A DNA stretch of 55,981 bases from DATGLE01 sp035294325 (GCA_035294325.1 DATGLE010000227.1:1-55981), one strand, 5' to 3'. Numbered from the stretch's first letter, positions 1-8,544 are shown. The notes: generated from the sequence alone by a model not told the origin. Translations and numbers: made by a program.

Positions 1-86
1 CCATTACCGATAAGCAAGAGCAGGGCGCAGCAGAGCGCGATCATGCTCACTATTCGAGGTGCCATTCCTGGCGGACTTGCATGCAC
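1..86 (-). CDS. Partial CDS: N-terminus of a secreted or membrane protein
   Basis: A GTG start at 84-86 sits 10 nt behind a perfect AGGAGG ribosome site (minus strand, 97-102). The frame stays open to the window edge and reads a short polar stretch and then a hydrophobic core (IVSMIALCCALLLLIGNG), as expected for a signal peptide or first membrane segment. Two in-frame ATGs at 65 and 44 are alternative starts but lack a properly spaced ribosome site. Only 28 residues are visible, so no family can be given. The rest of the gene lies to the left of the window. Confidence 0.5.
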   Translation of the reverse strand, partial: MHASPPGMAPRIVSMIALCCALLLLIGN

Positions 87-102
87 GCTGATATAACCTC
101 CT

Positions 103-489
103 GTAGCCTTCCTTGCTTATCGTAGGGAAGAGAATAACCCTCTTGCCCCGGCGTGAAGCGCCCGGGGCTGGCTGATAACATTCATTATTTCGAATATCAC
201 TTTTTCTGTTATCAACCATCACTCTTCTTAAGTGTAGGCGAGCAGCCCTGTTATCGTCAAGGAAACAGCAGAAATGTACCAGAGTATGTCAAAGAAAAAC
301 CGAATTCATCACATGACATCGCGGCGACAGAAGTCCTATGACCATCGCTCAATGCAACACCGCAGCTATAGGGGGCGTAATAATACAGAGGCGGTATTAT
401 AAGTGGATGCGAATGACCGTCTCTTAACCAGGATAGCGATGAGAATTGTCTCTATCCTATAGATATAGAACGCTGAATGTGGAGATACT
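103..489. other. Intergenic region with one small hairpin
   Basis: No convincing gene is seen here: the short open frames lack ribosome sites and recognisable protein character. A small GC-rich hairpin (GCCCCGG at 145-151 against CCGGGGC at 162-168) lies in the presumed 5' leader of the leftward partial gene. The region must also hold the promoter of the rightward HD-GYP gene, but I could not pick a convincing -35/-10 pair. Confidence 0.4.
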
Positions 490-1194
490 ATGCGCCAGGA
501 TGTCAAAAGAACGTTCTGGGACAAAAGAACGTTCTGGGAAAATACCAGAGCGGTAGCCGAGAGCCTGTATAGCTCTCTCGAAGCTGGAAGCGCGCAGGCA
601 GCGGTGTTGCAATCGCTCGTCGCCGCCTATGATCGTCAGACGCGCATCCATGTTCAGAGGACGGCGCGCTGGGCGAGGGCCGTGGCTTGTCATCTGCAAT
701 TTTCTGATGAAGAAATCGAGCGCCTTCACCTGGCCGCTCTCCTGCACGATATTGGCAAGATCGGAATACCTGAAGCCATTCTGCACAAGCGTGGAACGCT
801 TGATGAGGAAGAACAGGGAATCTTACGGCTTCATCCCGAAATTGGCTATCACATCCTGCTGCAAGCCGGGGAGGCTTTCAGTGATCTGGCCTCTATCGTA
901 ATGGCGCATCATGAGCGATGGGACGGCCAGGGCTATCCCCTGGGGCTGGCAGGGGAAGAGATTCCTCTGGCGGCCCGTATCCTCGCCGTGACCGATGCCT
1001 TTGATGCTATGACCTCGCGTCGGCCCTATCAACGTCCCCTGTCTCTCGCGGAGGCGCGGCAGGAGCTTCAGCGCTGCGCGGGGAGCAGGTACGATGCGCT
1101 CATCGTCACGGCCTTTCTCGCCATGCTCGACGAGCGCAGCGCACGCCGCTCTCCCCTGGCGCATCCTCTTTTCGCTGCTACTCCAGCGTGCTAA
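490..1194 (+). CDS. Stand-alone HD-GYP domain protein (putative c-di-GMP phosphodiesterase)
   Basis: The 234-residue protein is almost entirely an HD-GYP domain. The metal-binding HDIGK motif is at residues 86-90 and the diagnostic HHERWDGQGYP motif at 140-150, both intact. Proteins of this family hydrolyse cyclic di-GMP to pGpG or GMP. There is no receiver, PAS, GAF or GGDEF domain and no membrane segment, so the protein is cytoplasmic and lacks an obvious sensor. A GGAG ribosome site stands just before the ATG. The N-terminus carries an exact 6-codon duplication (KRTFWD-KRTFWE) coming from an 18-nt tandem repeat. It faces the sigma-factor gene convergently, 9 nt apart. Family assignment is secure; catalytic activity is inferred from the motifs. 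Confidence 0.9.
   Translation: MRQDVKRTFWDKRTFWENTRAVAESLYSSLEAGSAQAAVLQSLVAAYDRQTRIHVQRTARWARAVACHLQFSDEEIERLHLAALLHDIGKIGIPEAILHKRGTLDEEEQGILRLHPEIGYHILLQAGEAFSDLASIVMAHHERWDGQGYPLGLAGEEIPLAARILAVTDAFDAMTSRRPYQRPLSLAEARQELQRCAGSRYDALIVTAFLAMLDERSARRSPLAHPLFAATPAC
505..540 (+). repeat. 18-nt tandem repeat containing AGAACGTTCT, inside the HD-GYP coding start
   Basis: Two adjacent 18-nt units differ at one base. Each contains the palindrome AGAACGTTCT followed by GGGA. The same 15-nt core AGAACGTTCTGGGAA occurs again at 24639-24653, directly after a cupin gene and at the head of an intergenic repeat. The length is a multiple of three, so the reading frame is kept. Confidence 0.75.
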
Positions 1195-1203
1195 GAATCA
1201 GGC

Positions 1204-2364
1204 TCAGGAGAAATCTCGCGCCAGATGGAGCTGAATCGGTTGGCGCAGAGCCTGCAATGCCTTGACTTCGATCTGGCGGATACGTTCGCGCGTCAGCTTA
1301 AAATAGACACTCAGTTCCTCCAGTGTGTGACAATAGCCGTCTTGCAGACCGTAGCGCAGTTCAATTACCTGGCGCTCTCTCTGGCTTAATGTCTCCAGAG
1401 CATGAGAAATCTGATCCTGTAATACCTGGTGCGTAACCACGTCGGCGGGCGCCACCATCTGGGTATCTTCGAGCAAGTCGGCCAGATGATACTGCTCATC
1501 ATCGATCAGTGGCGCATCAAGCGAGATGGGCGTTTCCGCGATACTCTGCAATTCGACGACGCGCTCCTTCGTCAGACGCATGGCGTGCGCGATTTCCTCC
1601 GGGCAGGGGTCGCGCCCCAGTTCCTGATAGAGCTGGCGCGTGATGCGCTTCATCTTGTAGATCAGTTCTACGACGTGCACGGGGACGTGGATAGTGCGCG
1701 TATGCTCCGCCACAGCCCGGCTGATCGCCTGGCGAATCCACCATGTGGCATAGGTCGAGAAACGGAAGCCGCGCCCCGGATCGAATTTCTGCGCGGCCCG
1801 AATCAGTCCCAGGTTCCCCTCTTGAATGAGATCGAGCAGCGAGATGCCATGATTACTGTAGTGTTTGGCGATACTGACGACAAGGCGCAGGTTTGCTTCC
1901 ACCAGGCGGCGCTGCGCCTCTATATCCCCCTGAGCGACACATTGCGCGATCTGCAATTCCTGCTCCGCTGAGAGCAGCGGGTAACGTCCTATCTCGGCAA
2001 GATATTGTCTGATAGCATTTTCAACTTCGTTCTCCTCTTCTTCCCCTTCCACATCATCTAGATACTCGTCTTCATCACAAAACTCAGGATGCGCTATCCT
2101 TCCTTTGCCCCTGCGTGTTGCGCCGGCTATATCATGTGCATCAAAATCGATAAAGTGTGCCTCATGATCTTTCAGGTCTAATAAGTCATCAGCAGTAGTA
2201 TGGCCGGTGCGTTTCTCCTTTCTCGCTGCATTTGTTGAGCGACGGGGTCTGGCTGCCGGGCGCTCCGCCCGGTGTGATTGCGCCTCACCGCGCGCTCGGG
2301 ACCTTTGTCGTTGCGGTTGAACGTCATCATCTTTTGCCCATGCATGTTTGAAAATGGCTACCAT
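1204..2364 (-). CDS. RNA polymerase sigma-70 family factor, primary (RpoD/SigA-like) type
   Basis: The start chosen is the ATG at 2364, behind AAGGAG with 7-nt spacing, giving 386 residues; a longer frame to 2442 has no ribosome site. Residues 1-110 are basic, then strongly acidic (a Glu/Asp run near 100-112), and are not conserved sigma sequence. Region 1.2 starts near 115 and region 2 covers about 153-220, including STYATWWIRQAISRA for -10 recognition and melting. Region 3 lies at 230-300 and region 4 at 325-380 with the helix-turn-helix around TRERIRQIE. This is the architecture of group 1/2 factors that recognise TTGACA/TATAAT promoters. Whether it is the essential factor or a second RpoD-like copy cannot be told from the window. 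The 2365-2741 upstream region showed no convincing promoter. Confidence 0.93.
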   Translation of the reverse strand: MVAIFKHAWAKDDDVQPQRQRSRARGEAQSHRAERPAARPRRSTNAARKEKRTGHTTADDLLDLKDHEAHFIDFDAHDIAGATRRGKGRIAHPEFCDEDEYLDDVEGEEEENEVENAIRQYLAEIGRYPLLSAEQELQIAQCVAQGDIEAQRRLVEANLRLVVSIAKHYSNHGISLLDLIQEGNLGLIRAAQKFDPGRGFRFSTYATWWIRQAISRAVAEHTRTIHVPVHVVELIYKMKRITRQLYQELGRDPCPEEIAHAMRLTKERVVELQSIAETPISLDAPLIDDEQYHLADLLEDTQMVAPADVVTHQVLQDQISHALETLSQRERQVIELRYGLQDGYCHTLEELSVYFKLTRERIRQIEVKALQALRQPIQLHLARDFS

Positions 2365-2741
2365 CTTCCTACTCCTTAAAAACCTCAAAACCCATTCCAC
2401 GATATGGCAACCGGAGACTGGTGATGTTGGAGCAGCCCTCAACTAATTATGTCGGGGCGCTGCCAGCAACACATGCCCGAAAATTTTTCGGAAACATACC
2501 CCTGTTAAGCTTTCTGCAAGATATGTGCCAATATAGAGTTGCAGGGATGTAACAGCAAAAAAGTCCTGTTCATTTTCCGGTTAAAAAAGTAAAAATATTG
2601 TTCTTCATGCCAGAAAGGTTGCAATGTTGTGCCGCCCAGGTGGGGCGACCTGGGAATTTTTTTTAGTCCCTGCGGATATTTCCGCAATCTTCATGGGAGG
2701 CTCGCGCCAGCCAGGGCGTTCGCGAGGTAAAAAACGTGTAA

Positions 2742-2829
2742 AAAAGATATGCTGGTACAGGGCAAGCGCCTGGCGCCTGCCCTGTACCAGCATATCTTTT
2801 CGTCGAGCGCCGCAGGCGCTCGACGAAAA
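2742..2829. repeat. Long near-perfect palindrome plus GC-rich hairpin module (divergent intergenic)
   Basis: The first element spans 2742-2800: 23-nt perfect arms (2742-2764 and 2778-2800), extended inward by GCGCC-T-GGCGC, so almost the whole 59 bp is one palindrome. It is followed with no gap by a second hairpin at 2797-2829 (15-nt arms, loop GCA) whose centre is GAGCGCCGCAGGCGCTC. The pair lies between the leftward sigma gene and a rightward gene, so it is not at the 3' end of either flanking gene. A small CTCGCG/CGCGAG hairpin precedes it at 2701-2726. Confidence 0.85.
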
Positions 2830-2905
2830 GGATGCAGCGAAGCGTTTATTTGCACGAGATTGCGCTTGAAGAGAACTCTTGTTGTGAAGGTAATTTGAGG
2901 TAGGC

Positions 2906-4060
2906 ATGCAAACAGAAAACTGGCCCGGCCATGAACTCGAGGAGGAGAACTTGCGGAACCTGCAAGATAGCACCGAGAAGCGGCCACGGGTAGGAAATCC
3001 TACAACTCCTGTTCCTCGCCGTGCCTCGGCGCTGCCTCCCGGTGCTATCAGGGTGCGCCCCAGGTATCCTCGCAACCAGACAGCGCCGGTAGATAATGAT
3101 ATTACGCGTATCCCCACTTTGCCGCAGACCACGCTGTGGCAGTACGAATCCGACGACTACGAGGCTGAGAGCAGCCTTGCTTCCCTGTCGCTGGTCGTTT
3201 CCGAGACGCCCCGGCGCTCGACGGACCGTCTGGAATGGGAGATTGACGAGATAGATACCAATCCTATCTCGCCATCTCCCTCCGCACCCGCTCCACGCGT
3301 ACCCGATACCGCAGCAGCACAGGCGAGGGACGCTCTCGCCGATATCGATACCGCCCGGCTTGATGCCGTGCCGCCTGTGGCTAAGGATACGCGCCCGCGC
3401 TCTCAGCATGTGGAAGGCGAACTGGCATCCTGGACTGCCGGCGGCGGCGCAAACTCGCCCTATGCTCAGCGTATTGTATCCCACGAACGGCCCGCTCCCC
3501 GGCGTTCGTTGTGGCTGCGGCCTCTCGATAACATGCGCTGGTGGCTCCTCTATCCTGGTAGAATAGAATTCCTGCTCTGGCTGGTGGGCACGCTGCTGCT
3601 GATGTCCGCCACGCTTATTTTGCTATTGACCGGCGTCCTGAGCCTGGGTCTGCTGAATAACGCTGATCGTCAGTATGAAGCGCCAGCGCCAGGGCCGGTC
3701 AGCAGCGCCGTTACTCCCCTGTGCGCCGGCCCGATTAGCCCCAAAGGAGGGAAATCCTGCGCCTCACCTGCGCCGCGTATTACCGTGCTGAACGGTGGTC
3801 CGCTGGCAGTCGGAGTATACATGCAGATTCACGGTCAGGGTTTCAGCCCATATGGGCCAGTCAAATTTAGCCATGACGCGAGCCTGCCATGTTATCCTGC
3901 TACAGCGCAGGCGGATGGGCATGGCGAATTTTTCGTCTTTCTTGTCTCAGGTTATGGCCCCGGCTGGCATGCCGGGCGACACAGCATCATCGCCTATGAT
4001 GTCATGAGCCGTCGCGCGACCTCGCTGGAGGTCACACTTTCCGCGCCCTCTTCTGGATAG
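2906..4060 (+). CDS. Single-pass membrane protein with an IPT/TIG-like extracellular domain
   Basis: The protein has 384 residues. The first 200 are charged and Pro/Ser/Arg-rich with no recognisable fold and are presumably cytoplasmic. A single membrane helix lies at about 222-248 (RIEFLLWLVGTLLLMSATLI and following). The outer part starts with a Pro/Cys-rich linker. It ends in a domain of about 95 residues with the pattern MQIHGQGFSPYGPVKFSHD, which resembles the Ig-like IPT/TIG fold. A weak GAGG ribosome site precedes the ATG. The role is unknown; the layout (long cytoplasmic tail, one helix, extracellular Ig-like domain) would fit a surface or anti-sigma-like protein, but no conserved anti-sigma motif is visible. 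It is transcribed in the same direction as the two Vgb-like genes that follow, with a candidate promoter in between. Confidence 0.6.
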   Translation: MQTENWPGHELEEENLRNLQDSTEKRPRVGNPTTPVPRRASALPPGAIRVRPRYPRNQTAPVDNDITRIPTLPQTTLWQYESDDYEAESSLASLSLVVSETPRRSTDRLEWEIDEIDTNPISPSPSAPAPRVPDTAAAQARDALADIDTARLDAVPPVAKDTRPRSQHVEGELASWTAGGGANSPYAQRIVSHERPAPRRSLWLRPLDNMRWWLLYPGRIEFLLWLVGTLLLMSATLILLLTGVLSLGLLNNADRQYEAPAPGPVSSAVTPLCAGPISPKGGKSCASPAPRITVLNGGPLAVGVYMQIHGQGFSPYGPVKFSHDASLPCYPATAQADGHGEFFVFLVSGYGPGWHAGRHSIIAYDVMSRRATSLEVTLSAPSSG

Positions 4061-4105
4061 AATGACAAATAGCCGATAGAGTCGAATTCTTGATACCTTT
4101 GTGTC

Positions 4106-4134
4106 TTGTTCAGTTTGAGCAGGCAAAGGATAAT
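4106..4134 (+). promoter_or_regulatory. Candidate sigma-70 promoter for the first Vgb-like gene
   Basis: TTGTTC at 4106-4111 and GATAAT at 4129-4134 are separated by 17 bp, about 110 nt before the start codon at 4246. The -10 is good and the -35 weak. This is a sequence match only. Confidence 0.35.
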
Positions 4135-4245
4135 ACCCTTGAATGCCCGGTCTGGCAGAAGTGGGGGCTTCTACCGACCTTCCGGGAGAATACATTACTT
4201 TACCCCGACTAAAGTTCTGCGAATATGGCAAGGATAATTAGTTCT

Positions 4246-5418
4246 ATGGCAAAAAAGCACAGTAAAGTCTTTATTACGCTTATAGCGCTGGTCGCGCTGG
4301 TGGCCGGTGCTGTCCTGGCCTTTGCGGCTACGGGCAATACGGTTTCTTTCGCAAAAGGTCCCGTGCATCATGGTCATGGGAAAAAAGGTCATGGCGGCGG
4401 CAATGGCAAAGGCAATGGGAACGGCAATAGCGGCTCCGGTTCATCGAACGCCAACGGTGCCGCCGATTTTTCCACTCCGTTTGGGGATCCCTGGGGGACA
4501 GCCATCGACGGCAGCGGCAATGTATGGGTAGCGATGCCGGGCTGTGACCTGGGACCAACCTGCGCATCTGGAACGTTTCCTGGCAAGATCGGCGAGTTCA
4601 ATCCCACCAATAATAGCTGGGCGAAGGTCTACGCGCTGCCGTCGGGGTTCGGCCAGCCGTTATTCCTGGCTTTTGATAAGAGCGGCAATATCTGGTTCGC
4701 TATGCCAATGAGCAACTCGATTGGCGAACTCGTGCCTTCCAGCGGTCAGGTCAGTCAGTGGGCAGTGCCAACTTCCGCCTCTGGTCCGTGGGATGTCGCC
4801 GTCGATGGCAATGGCAATATCTGGTTCACCGAGCATTATACGAATAAGATCGGCGAGTTCAATCCTGCGACACATCAATTCAAAGAGATTGCGACCACGG
4901 CGAGCAACAGCCAGCCCTACGGCATCACTGTTGACCGCGCTAACAATGTCTGGTTCACCGAGAACAATCCCAATGTCGCTAAGATCGGCGAGTACACGGC
5001 CAGCGGGCATCTGGAAGAGTACACGATTCGCAATGGCTCAACGTCCGGGCTAACGCCCCACCTCATCGTTATTGATGGCAGCGGCAATCCGGTCTGGTCC
5101 GAGGGATGGGTTTCGTCGATAGGTCGTTTGAATATATCGCAGGCGAAACCGGGCACGAATAGCGGCGTAACCGAGTACACCTATCATCCCCCCTGCTCCA
5201 ACTGCGGCTCGCACACCTCCGGCATTGCCGTAGATCGTAATGGCGTGGTCTGGTTCACCGACTCGTTGCAGAGCATCTTCGGCTCGCTCAAAGGATCGTC
5301 CTTTACCTTCTACAATACGCCGACACCCAACAGTCACCCGCACGATGGCTTGAATATCGCTCCGAACGGCATTCCCTGGTTCGATGAGGAGTTTGCTAAC
5401 AAGCTCGCCCGCGGATAA
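4246..5418 (+). CDS. Secreted Vgb-like (virginiamycin B lyase family) beta-propeller protein, copy 1
   Basis: The start chosen is the ATG at 4246 behind AAGGA (spacing 11); an in-frame ATG at 4225 lacks a ribosome site. The protein has 390 residues: a signal peptide (KVFITLIALVALVAGAVLAFAA) and then a Gly/Asn/Lys/His-rich linker (4354-4461; GNGKGNGNGNSG). The rest is a string of blades each carrying GN(I/V)W(F/V) motifs, such as GNIWFTEHYTNKIGEFNP, typical of Vgb/SMP-30/NHL-type propellers. Vgb enzymes linearise streptogramin B, but the fold is widely used and most secreted members have no known substrate; an antibiotic-resistance role should not be assumed. A close paralogue follows. The linker is missing from the paralogue and is similar in composition to the tail of the PBP at 13143-16250. 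Confidence 0.8.
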   Translation: MAKKHSKVFITLIALVALVAGAVLAFAATGNTVSFAKGPVHHGHGKKGHGGGNGKGNGNGNSGSGSSNANGAADFSTPFGDPWGTAIDGSGNVWVAMPGCDLGPTCASGTFPGKIGEFNPTNNSWAKVYALPSGFGQPLFLAFDKSGNIWFAMPMSNSIGELVPSSGQVSQWAVPTSASGPWDVAVDGNGNIWFTEHYTNKIGEFNPATHQFKEIATTASNSQPYGITVDRANNVWFTENNPNVAKIGEYTASGHLEEYTIRNGSTSGLTPHLIVIDGSGNPVWSEGWVSSIGRLNISQAKPGTNSGVTEYTYHPPCSNCGSHTSGIAVDRNGVVWFTDSLQSIFGSLKGSSFTFYNTPTPNSHPHDGLNIAPNGIPWFDEEFANKLARG

Positions 5419-5426
5419 TAAAACGG

Positions 5427-5466
5427 GAAAAGCAGGAAGGCGCTGCTTTTCCTGCTTTTCTTCTTT
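5427..5466 (+). terminator. Rho-independent terminator after the first Vgb-like gene
   Basis: A 12-nt stem (GAAAAGCAGGAA at 5427-5438 pairs with TTCCTGCTTTTC at 5449-5460, loop 10 nt) is followed by TTCTTTA. It begins 9 nt after the stop codon. A G-run-rich stretch (5478-5525) without coding content follows before the second copy. Confidence 0.75.
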
Positions 5467-5574
5467 ATAGCTGTCAAAAGGGGGTTCGGGGGTCTCCCCT
5501 GGCGGGGTTTTGTGGTATCCCCAGATAACCAACATTAAACGGATTTGATTTTACTGTTAGATAGGGACAGTTAT

Positions 5575-6666
5575 ATGATGAAAAATCGTAGTAAAGTCTT
5601 TGTTACCCTTATAGCGCTGGTCGCTGTGGTGGCCGCTGCTGCACTGGCCTTTGCGGCTACGGGCAATGCGGTTTCTTTCGCCAGCAGTTCTGCGAGCGCC
5701 AGCAGCTCAACCGATTTCAGTACTCCTGGCGTCGATCCGTGGGGGACGGCTTTCGATAGTCATGGCAACGTGTGGGTAGCGCTGCCGGGCTGCGATCCAT
5801 CGCCGACCTGCGCGTCAGGGACACCTCCAGGCAAGATTGGCGAGTTCAATCCCACCAGCAATACCTGGACGAAGGTCTACGCGCTGCCGTCGGGGTTCGG
5901 CCAGCCTCTATTCCTGGCCTTTGATAAGAGCGGCAATCTCTGGTTCCCCATGCCGATGAGCAACTCGCTGGGCGAACTCGTTGTCTCCAGCGGCGCGTTT
6001 TTCCAGTGGAAACTGCCGACCGCCAGTTCAGGGCCGTGGGCTATCGCGATTGCTGGCAATGGCACCATCTGGATTACCGAGCATTACACCAACAAGATCG
6101 CGGCCTTCAATCCTTCGACCAAAAAGTTCGTCAAGCAAGTCTCGACACCGGCAGGCAACAGTCAACCCTACGGCATCACCGTTGACCATAGCGGCAATGT
6201 CTGGTTTACCGAGAATAATTCTGCCGTGGCGAAGATCGCCGAGTACACAACGGGCGGCCAGCTCAAGGAATACAAGATCCGCAGCGGCTCGACCTCAAAC
6301 CTGACACCGCACCTGATCACTGTGGATGGCAGCGGCAATATCTGGTGGTCGGAAGGCTGGTCGCAGGCAATAGGCAAACTGGTCGTATCGAAGGCGAAGC
6401 CGGGCACGAATAGTGGCGTAACCGAGTACAAATATTCCGGCCCCAGCAGCAATGGTTCGCATACCTCCGGCATTGCTGTTGACCATAGCGGCAATATCTG
6501 GTTCACCGACTCGCTGGAGAGCGTCTTCGGCTCGTTCAATGGCTCGGCATTCACGCTCTACAATACCCCGACGGCCAATAGCCACCCGCATGACGGCCTG
6601 AACGTCAGTGCCAGCAACGTTGTCTGGTTCGACGAGGAGTTCGCCAACAAGCTCGCCCGTCACTAA
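5575..6666 (+). CDS. Secreted Vgb-like beta-propeller protein, copy 2
   Basis: Using the first ATG of the ATGATG pair at 5575, the product has 363 residues. It has the same signal peptide type and the same order of blades as copy 1 (GNVWFTENN, GNIWWSEGW, GNIWFTDS) and the same ending, FDEEFANKLAR, so the two genes arose by tandem duplication. It lacks the Gly/Asn/His linker; a short Ser/Ala stretch takes its place. The ribosome site is poor (GGGAC). A TTG at 5545 is a possible alternative start. It is separated from copy 1 by a terminator, so it is probably transcribed separately. The substrate is unknown. Confidence 0.8.
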   Translation: MMKNRSKVFVTLIALVAVVAAAALAFAATGNAVSFASSSASASSSTDFSTPGVDPWGTAFDSHGNVWVALPGCDPSPTCASGTPPGKIGEFNPTSNTWTKVYALPSGFGQPLFLAFDKSGNLWFPMPMSNSLGELVVSSGAFFQWKLPTASSGPWAIAIAGNGTIWITEHYTNKIAAFNPSTKKFVKQVSTPAGNSQPYGITVDHSGNVWFTENNSAVAKIAEYTTGGQLKEYKIRSGSTSNLTPHLITVDGSGNIWWSEGWSQAIGKLVVSKAKPGTNSGVTEYKYSGPSSNGSHTSGIAVDHSGNIWFTDSLESVFGSFNGSAFTLYNTPTANSHPHDGLNVSASNVVWFDEEFANKLARH

Positions 6667-6703
6667 TAAAACATGCTGCTACTGGAGAGCTACCTGAAGA
6701 GGC

Positions 6704-6738
6704 AAGGGTGTCAGGGGCTTACGGCCCCTGGCACCCTT
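6704..6738. terminator. Hairpin between convergent genes, probable bidirectional terminator
   Basis: Fifteen-nt arms (6704-6718 and 6724-6738, one G/T mismatch) enclose the 5-nt loop TTACG. It sits between the stop codons of the second Vgb-like gene and the leftward SnoaL-like gene. There is no long T-run, so termination in either direction is inferred from position and stem stability. Confidence 0.55.
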
Positions 6739-6756
6739 CTGATTTACGCCTTGTGC

Positions 6757-7206
6757 CTACCCTTGCGATGAGATAAGCCCGAGCTGCCGCATCATACCCA
6801 GAACGTCGTAATAGGTGTGTGACTTGCTGAGCTTCCCATCCTTGATTTGATGCACGTCGCAGAAGCGTATCTCGATTTTACGGCCTGTTGCCCTGATATC
6901 GCCGGCCGGGGTCTTCATCGTGCCAGTGTGAGTACCACGACCGGTAAACTCGACAACCGCATGACTTTCGCCCGCTGCGAGATTAGTTATCTCTACCGTA
7001 CTATCCGGGAAAGCAGTGGCCCACCCCATAAGAAACTGCTTCTGGCCTTCTCGACCACGGAAGGTCATGCCGGATGGCACATCCAGCCCCTCAAAGTCGT
7101 CGGCTACAAGGACAAGTGACTGATCGAGCCAGTCGGGATTCGACTGGTGGGTGTTATACAGATCGTACAGCTTCCGTACAAGAGTGGCTACATCATGGAC
7201 GATCAT
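6757..7206 (-). CDS. SnoaL-like / NTF2-fold protein (putative ester cyclase family)
   Basis: The start chosen is the ATG at 7206, behind AAAGGA about 12 nt away, giving 149 residues; the longer frame to 7239 has no ribosome site. The layout (N-terminal helices with LVRKLYDLYN, then FRGREGQKQFL, FPDSTVEI and a C-terminal strand set RKIEIRFCDVHQIKDGKL) is that of the SnoaL-like polyketide-cyclase family of NTF2 folds, usually 130-150 residues. Many bacterial members have no known reaction and some are steroid-isomerase-like. The adjacent gene in the same direction encodes a Gfo/Idh/MocA dehydrogenase. The gap of about 107 bp with no overlap makes co-transcription uncertain. Confidence 0.75.
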   Translation of the reverse strand: MIVHDVATLVRKLYDLYNTHQSNPDWLDQSLVLVADDFEGLDVPSGMTFRGREGQKQFLMGWATAFPDSTVEITNLAAGESHAVVEFTGRGTHTGTMKTPAGDIRATGRKIEIRFCDVHQIKDGKLSKSHTYYDVLGMMRQLGLISSQG

Positions 7207-7313
7207 ATTGGGCGCTGTCCTTTCTGAGTCATGTAGCAAAGAGACACTACTTTGTAACGCTCTATGTACGCACGGGGATTTTTATTTTGGGGCATTGATC
7301 GTTACCGGTATGT

Positions 7314-8444
7314 TTACTCCTGCGCAACCTCTGTCCATATGCCCTCGCGTGCGGCTATGCTGGCAGCCTCGATCACTGCCTGCACGCGCAATCCCTGCGT
7401 CAGCCCCGGGTCGTAGGGTTCTCCTGTGAGCGTCCTGCGCACGAAGTCGGCTGCGCTGGCGATATAGAAGCGCGTTGCGCCGATAGGTACATCCGCGCCC
7501 GGTAGTATGGCATCGGGGTAACGCTGGAGCGTCGGGATCTGGAGCCAGCCGCGCTCGTCCTCGGGCATATTGCGCTCGACGAGGTACAGATGGTTGGGAT
7601 CCATGCCGTGCCAGCGCAGCGAACCCTCACTGCCGTAGATTTCCACGGCTATATCGCTCACCGCACCAGTAATCAGCCTTCCCGACTCAATCGTGCCGAT
7701 AGCGCCGCCCGGCAGCGCGGCCTGGATCAGCACATGATCGTCCGTTTCCACGCGGATGCGCTCGGGGCGCCCCTTCGCCGCGGGCCGCTCGCCGATGAAG
7801 GTACGTGTCTGGGCGGTGAGCTGCCGGGGCATACCAATCAGCCAGATAAGCAGATCGGCCATGTGTGGCACCAGGTCGTTGAGCACACCACCTCCACTCT
7901 TTGCCAGTTCTGCCTTCCAGCGCAAGGGCTTCTCGGGATCAATATAGCTGGAGCGGTAGTAAGCGAAGCGGAACGAGTAGATCTGGCCCAGGCGTCCCTG
8001 CTGGATGACTTTGTGTGCATGTATCAAGGCCGGGCAGTAGCGCATGACGAAACTGATCTGGGCATCGCGTCCGCTCTCCCTCGCCTGTGCGACAATCTCG
8101 CGCGCCTCGGTCAGATTGTTGGCGAGCGGCTTATCCGCGTAGATAGCCTTGCCGGTATGCAGAGCATCGATCAACATGTCACGGTGCAGATAATGCGGAG
8201 TGGCTATTACCAGGGTGTTGATATCGTCGCTGGCAAGCAGCTCTCGATAATCGGTTGTGTGGCGCTGGAAGCCGAATTGCTTCATCGCGCGTTCTCCGCT
8301 GGCCTCGCTGGCTGTAGCCACCGCAACCATCTCAACCGGCGGGAAGTTCGCGTAGTAGATATTCAGATTGAGCATCGAGGCGATATGAAGCTTGCCGATG
8401 CCGTATCCGATCAGTCCAATGCGAAGGCGCTCAAAACTGGTCAC
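7314..8444 (-). CDS. Gfo/Idh/MocA family NAD(P)-dependent oxidoreductase
   Basis: The 376-residue protein opens with a Rossmann motif (IGLIGYGIGKLH, residues 8-19) and has the family signature YADKPLA near residue 100, in which Lys is the catalytic residue of the usual EKP motif. The C-terminal alpha/beta domain follows, with a GGGVLNDLVPHMADLL stretch holding the family's conserved Asp and His. Such enzymes oxidise or reduce sugars, inositols or related cyclic polyols; the substrate cannot be read from the sequence. The start is GTG with an AAAGGCAG ribosome site about 5 nt away. A long palindrome separates it from the upstream dnaJ, so it is likely to have its own promoter. Confidence 0.88.
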   Translation of the reverse strand: MTSFERLRIGLIGYGIGKLHIASMLNLNIYYANFPPVEMVAVATASEASGERAMKQFGFQRHTTDYRELLASDDINTLVIATPHYLHRDMLIDALHTGKAIYADKPLANNLTEAREIVAQARESGRDAQISFVMRYCPALIHAHKVIQQGRLGQIYSFRFAYYRSSYIDPEKPLRWKAELAKSGGGVLNDLVPHMADLLIWLIGMPRQLTAQTRTFIGERPAAKGRPERIRVETDDHVLIQAALPGGAIGTIESGRLITGAVSDIAVEIYGSEGSLRWHGMDPNHLYLVERNMPEDERGWLQIPTLQRYPDAILPGADVPIGATRFYIASAADFVRRTLTGEPYDPGLTQGLRVQAVIEAASIAAREGIWTEVAQE

Positions 8445-8468
8445 GTTCTGCCTTTCATCTTAAATTAT

Positions 8469-8543
8469 GAACAGGGATAAGAAAAAAGCGCGGAACCTTC
8501 TCCACTGGAGAGGCGATGCCGCGCTTTTTTCTTATCCCTGTTC
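8469..8543. terminator. Long inverted repeat after dnaJ, probable terminator
   Basis: Two perfect 25-nt arms (8469-8493 and 8519-8543) enclose a 25-nt spacer that has its own partial stem (CCTTCTCC / GGAGAGG). The element begins 1 nt after the dnaJ stop codon. The arms contain a run of six A/T, so transcripts in either direction carry a U-run inside the stem. Confidence 0.75.
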
Positions 8544-8544
8544 C

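Noticed and set aside
505..540. LexA/SOS box
   Set aside because: AGAACGTTCT has GAAC joined directly to GTTC; the Gram-positive type box needs four bases between the halves, and the site lies inside the coding sequence.
4246..6666. Streptogramin B resistance genes
   Set aside because: The fold matches Vgb-like propellers, but members are widespread with other roles and I could not confirm the catalytic residues.
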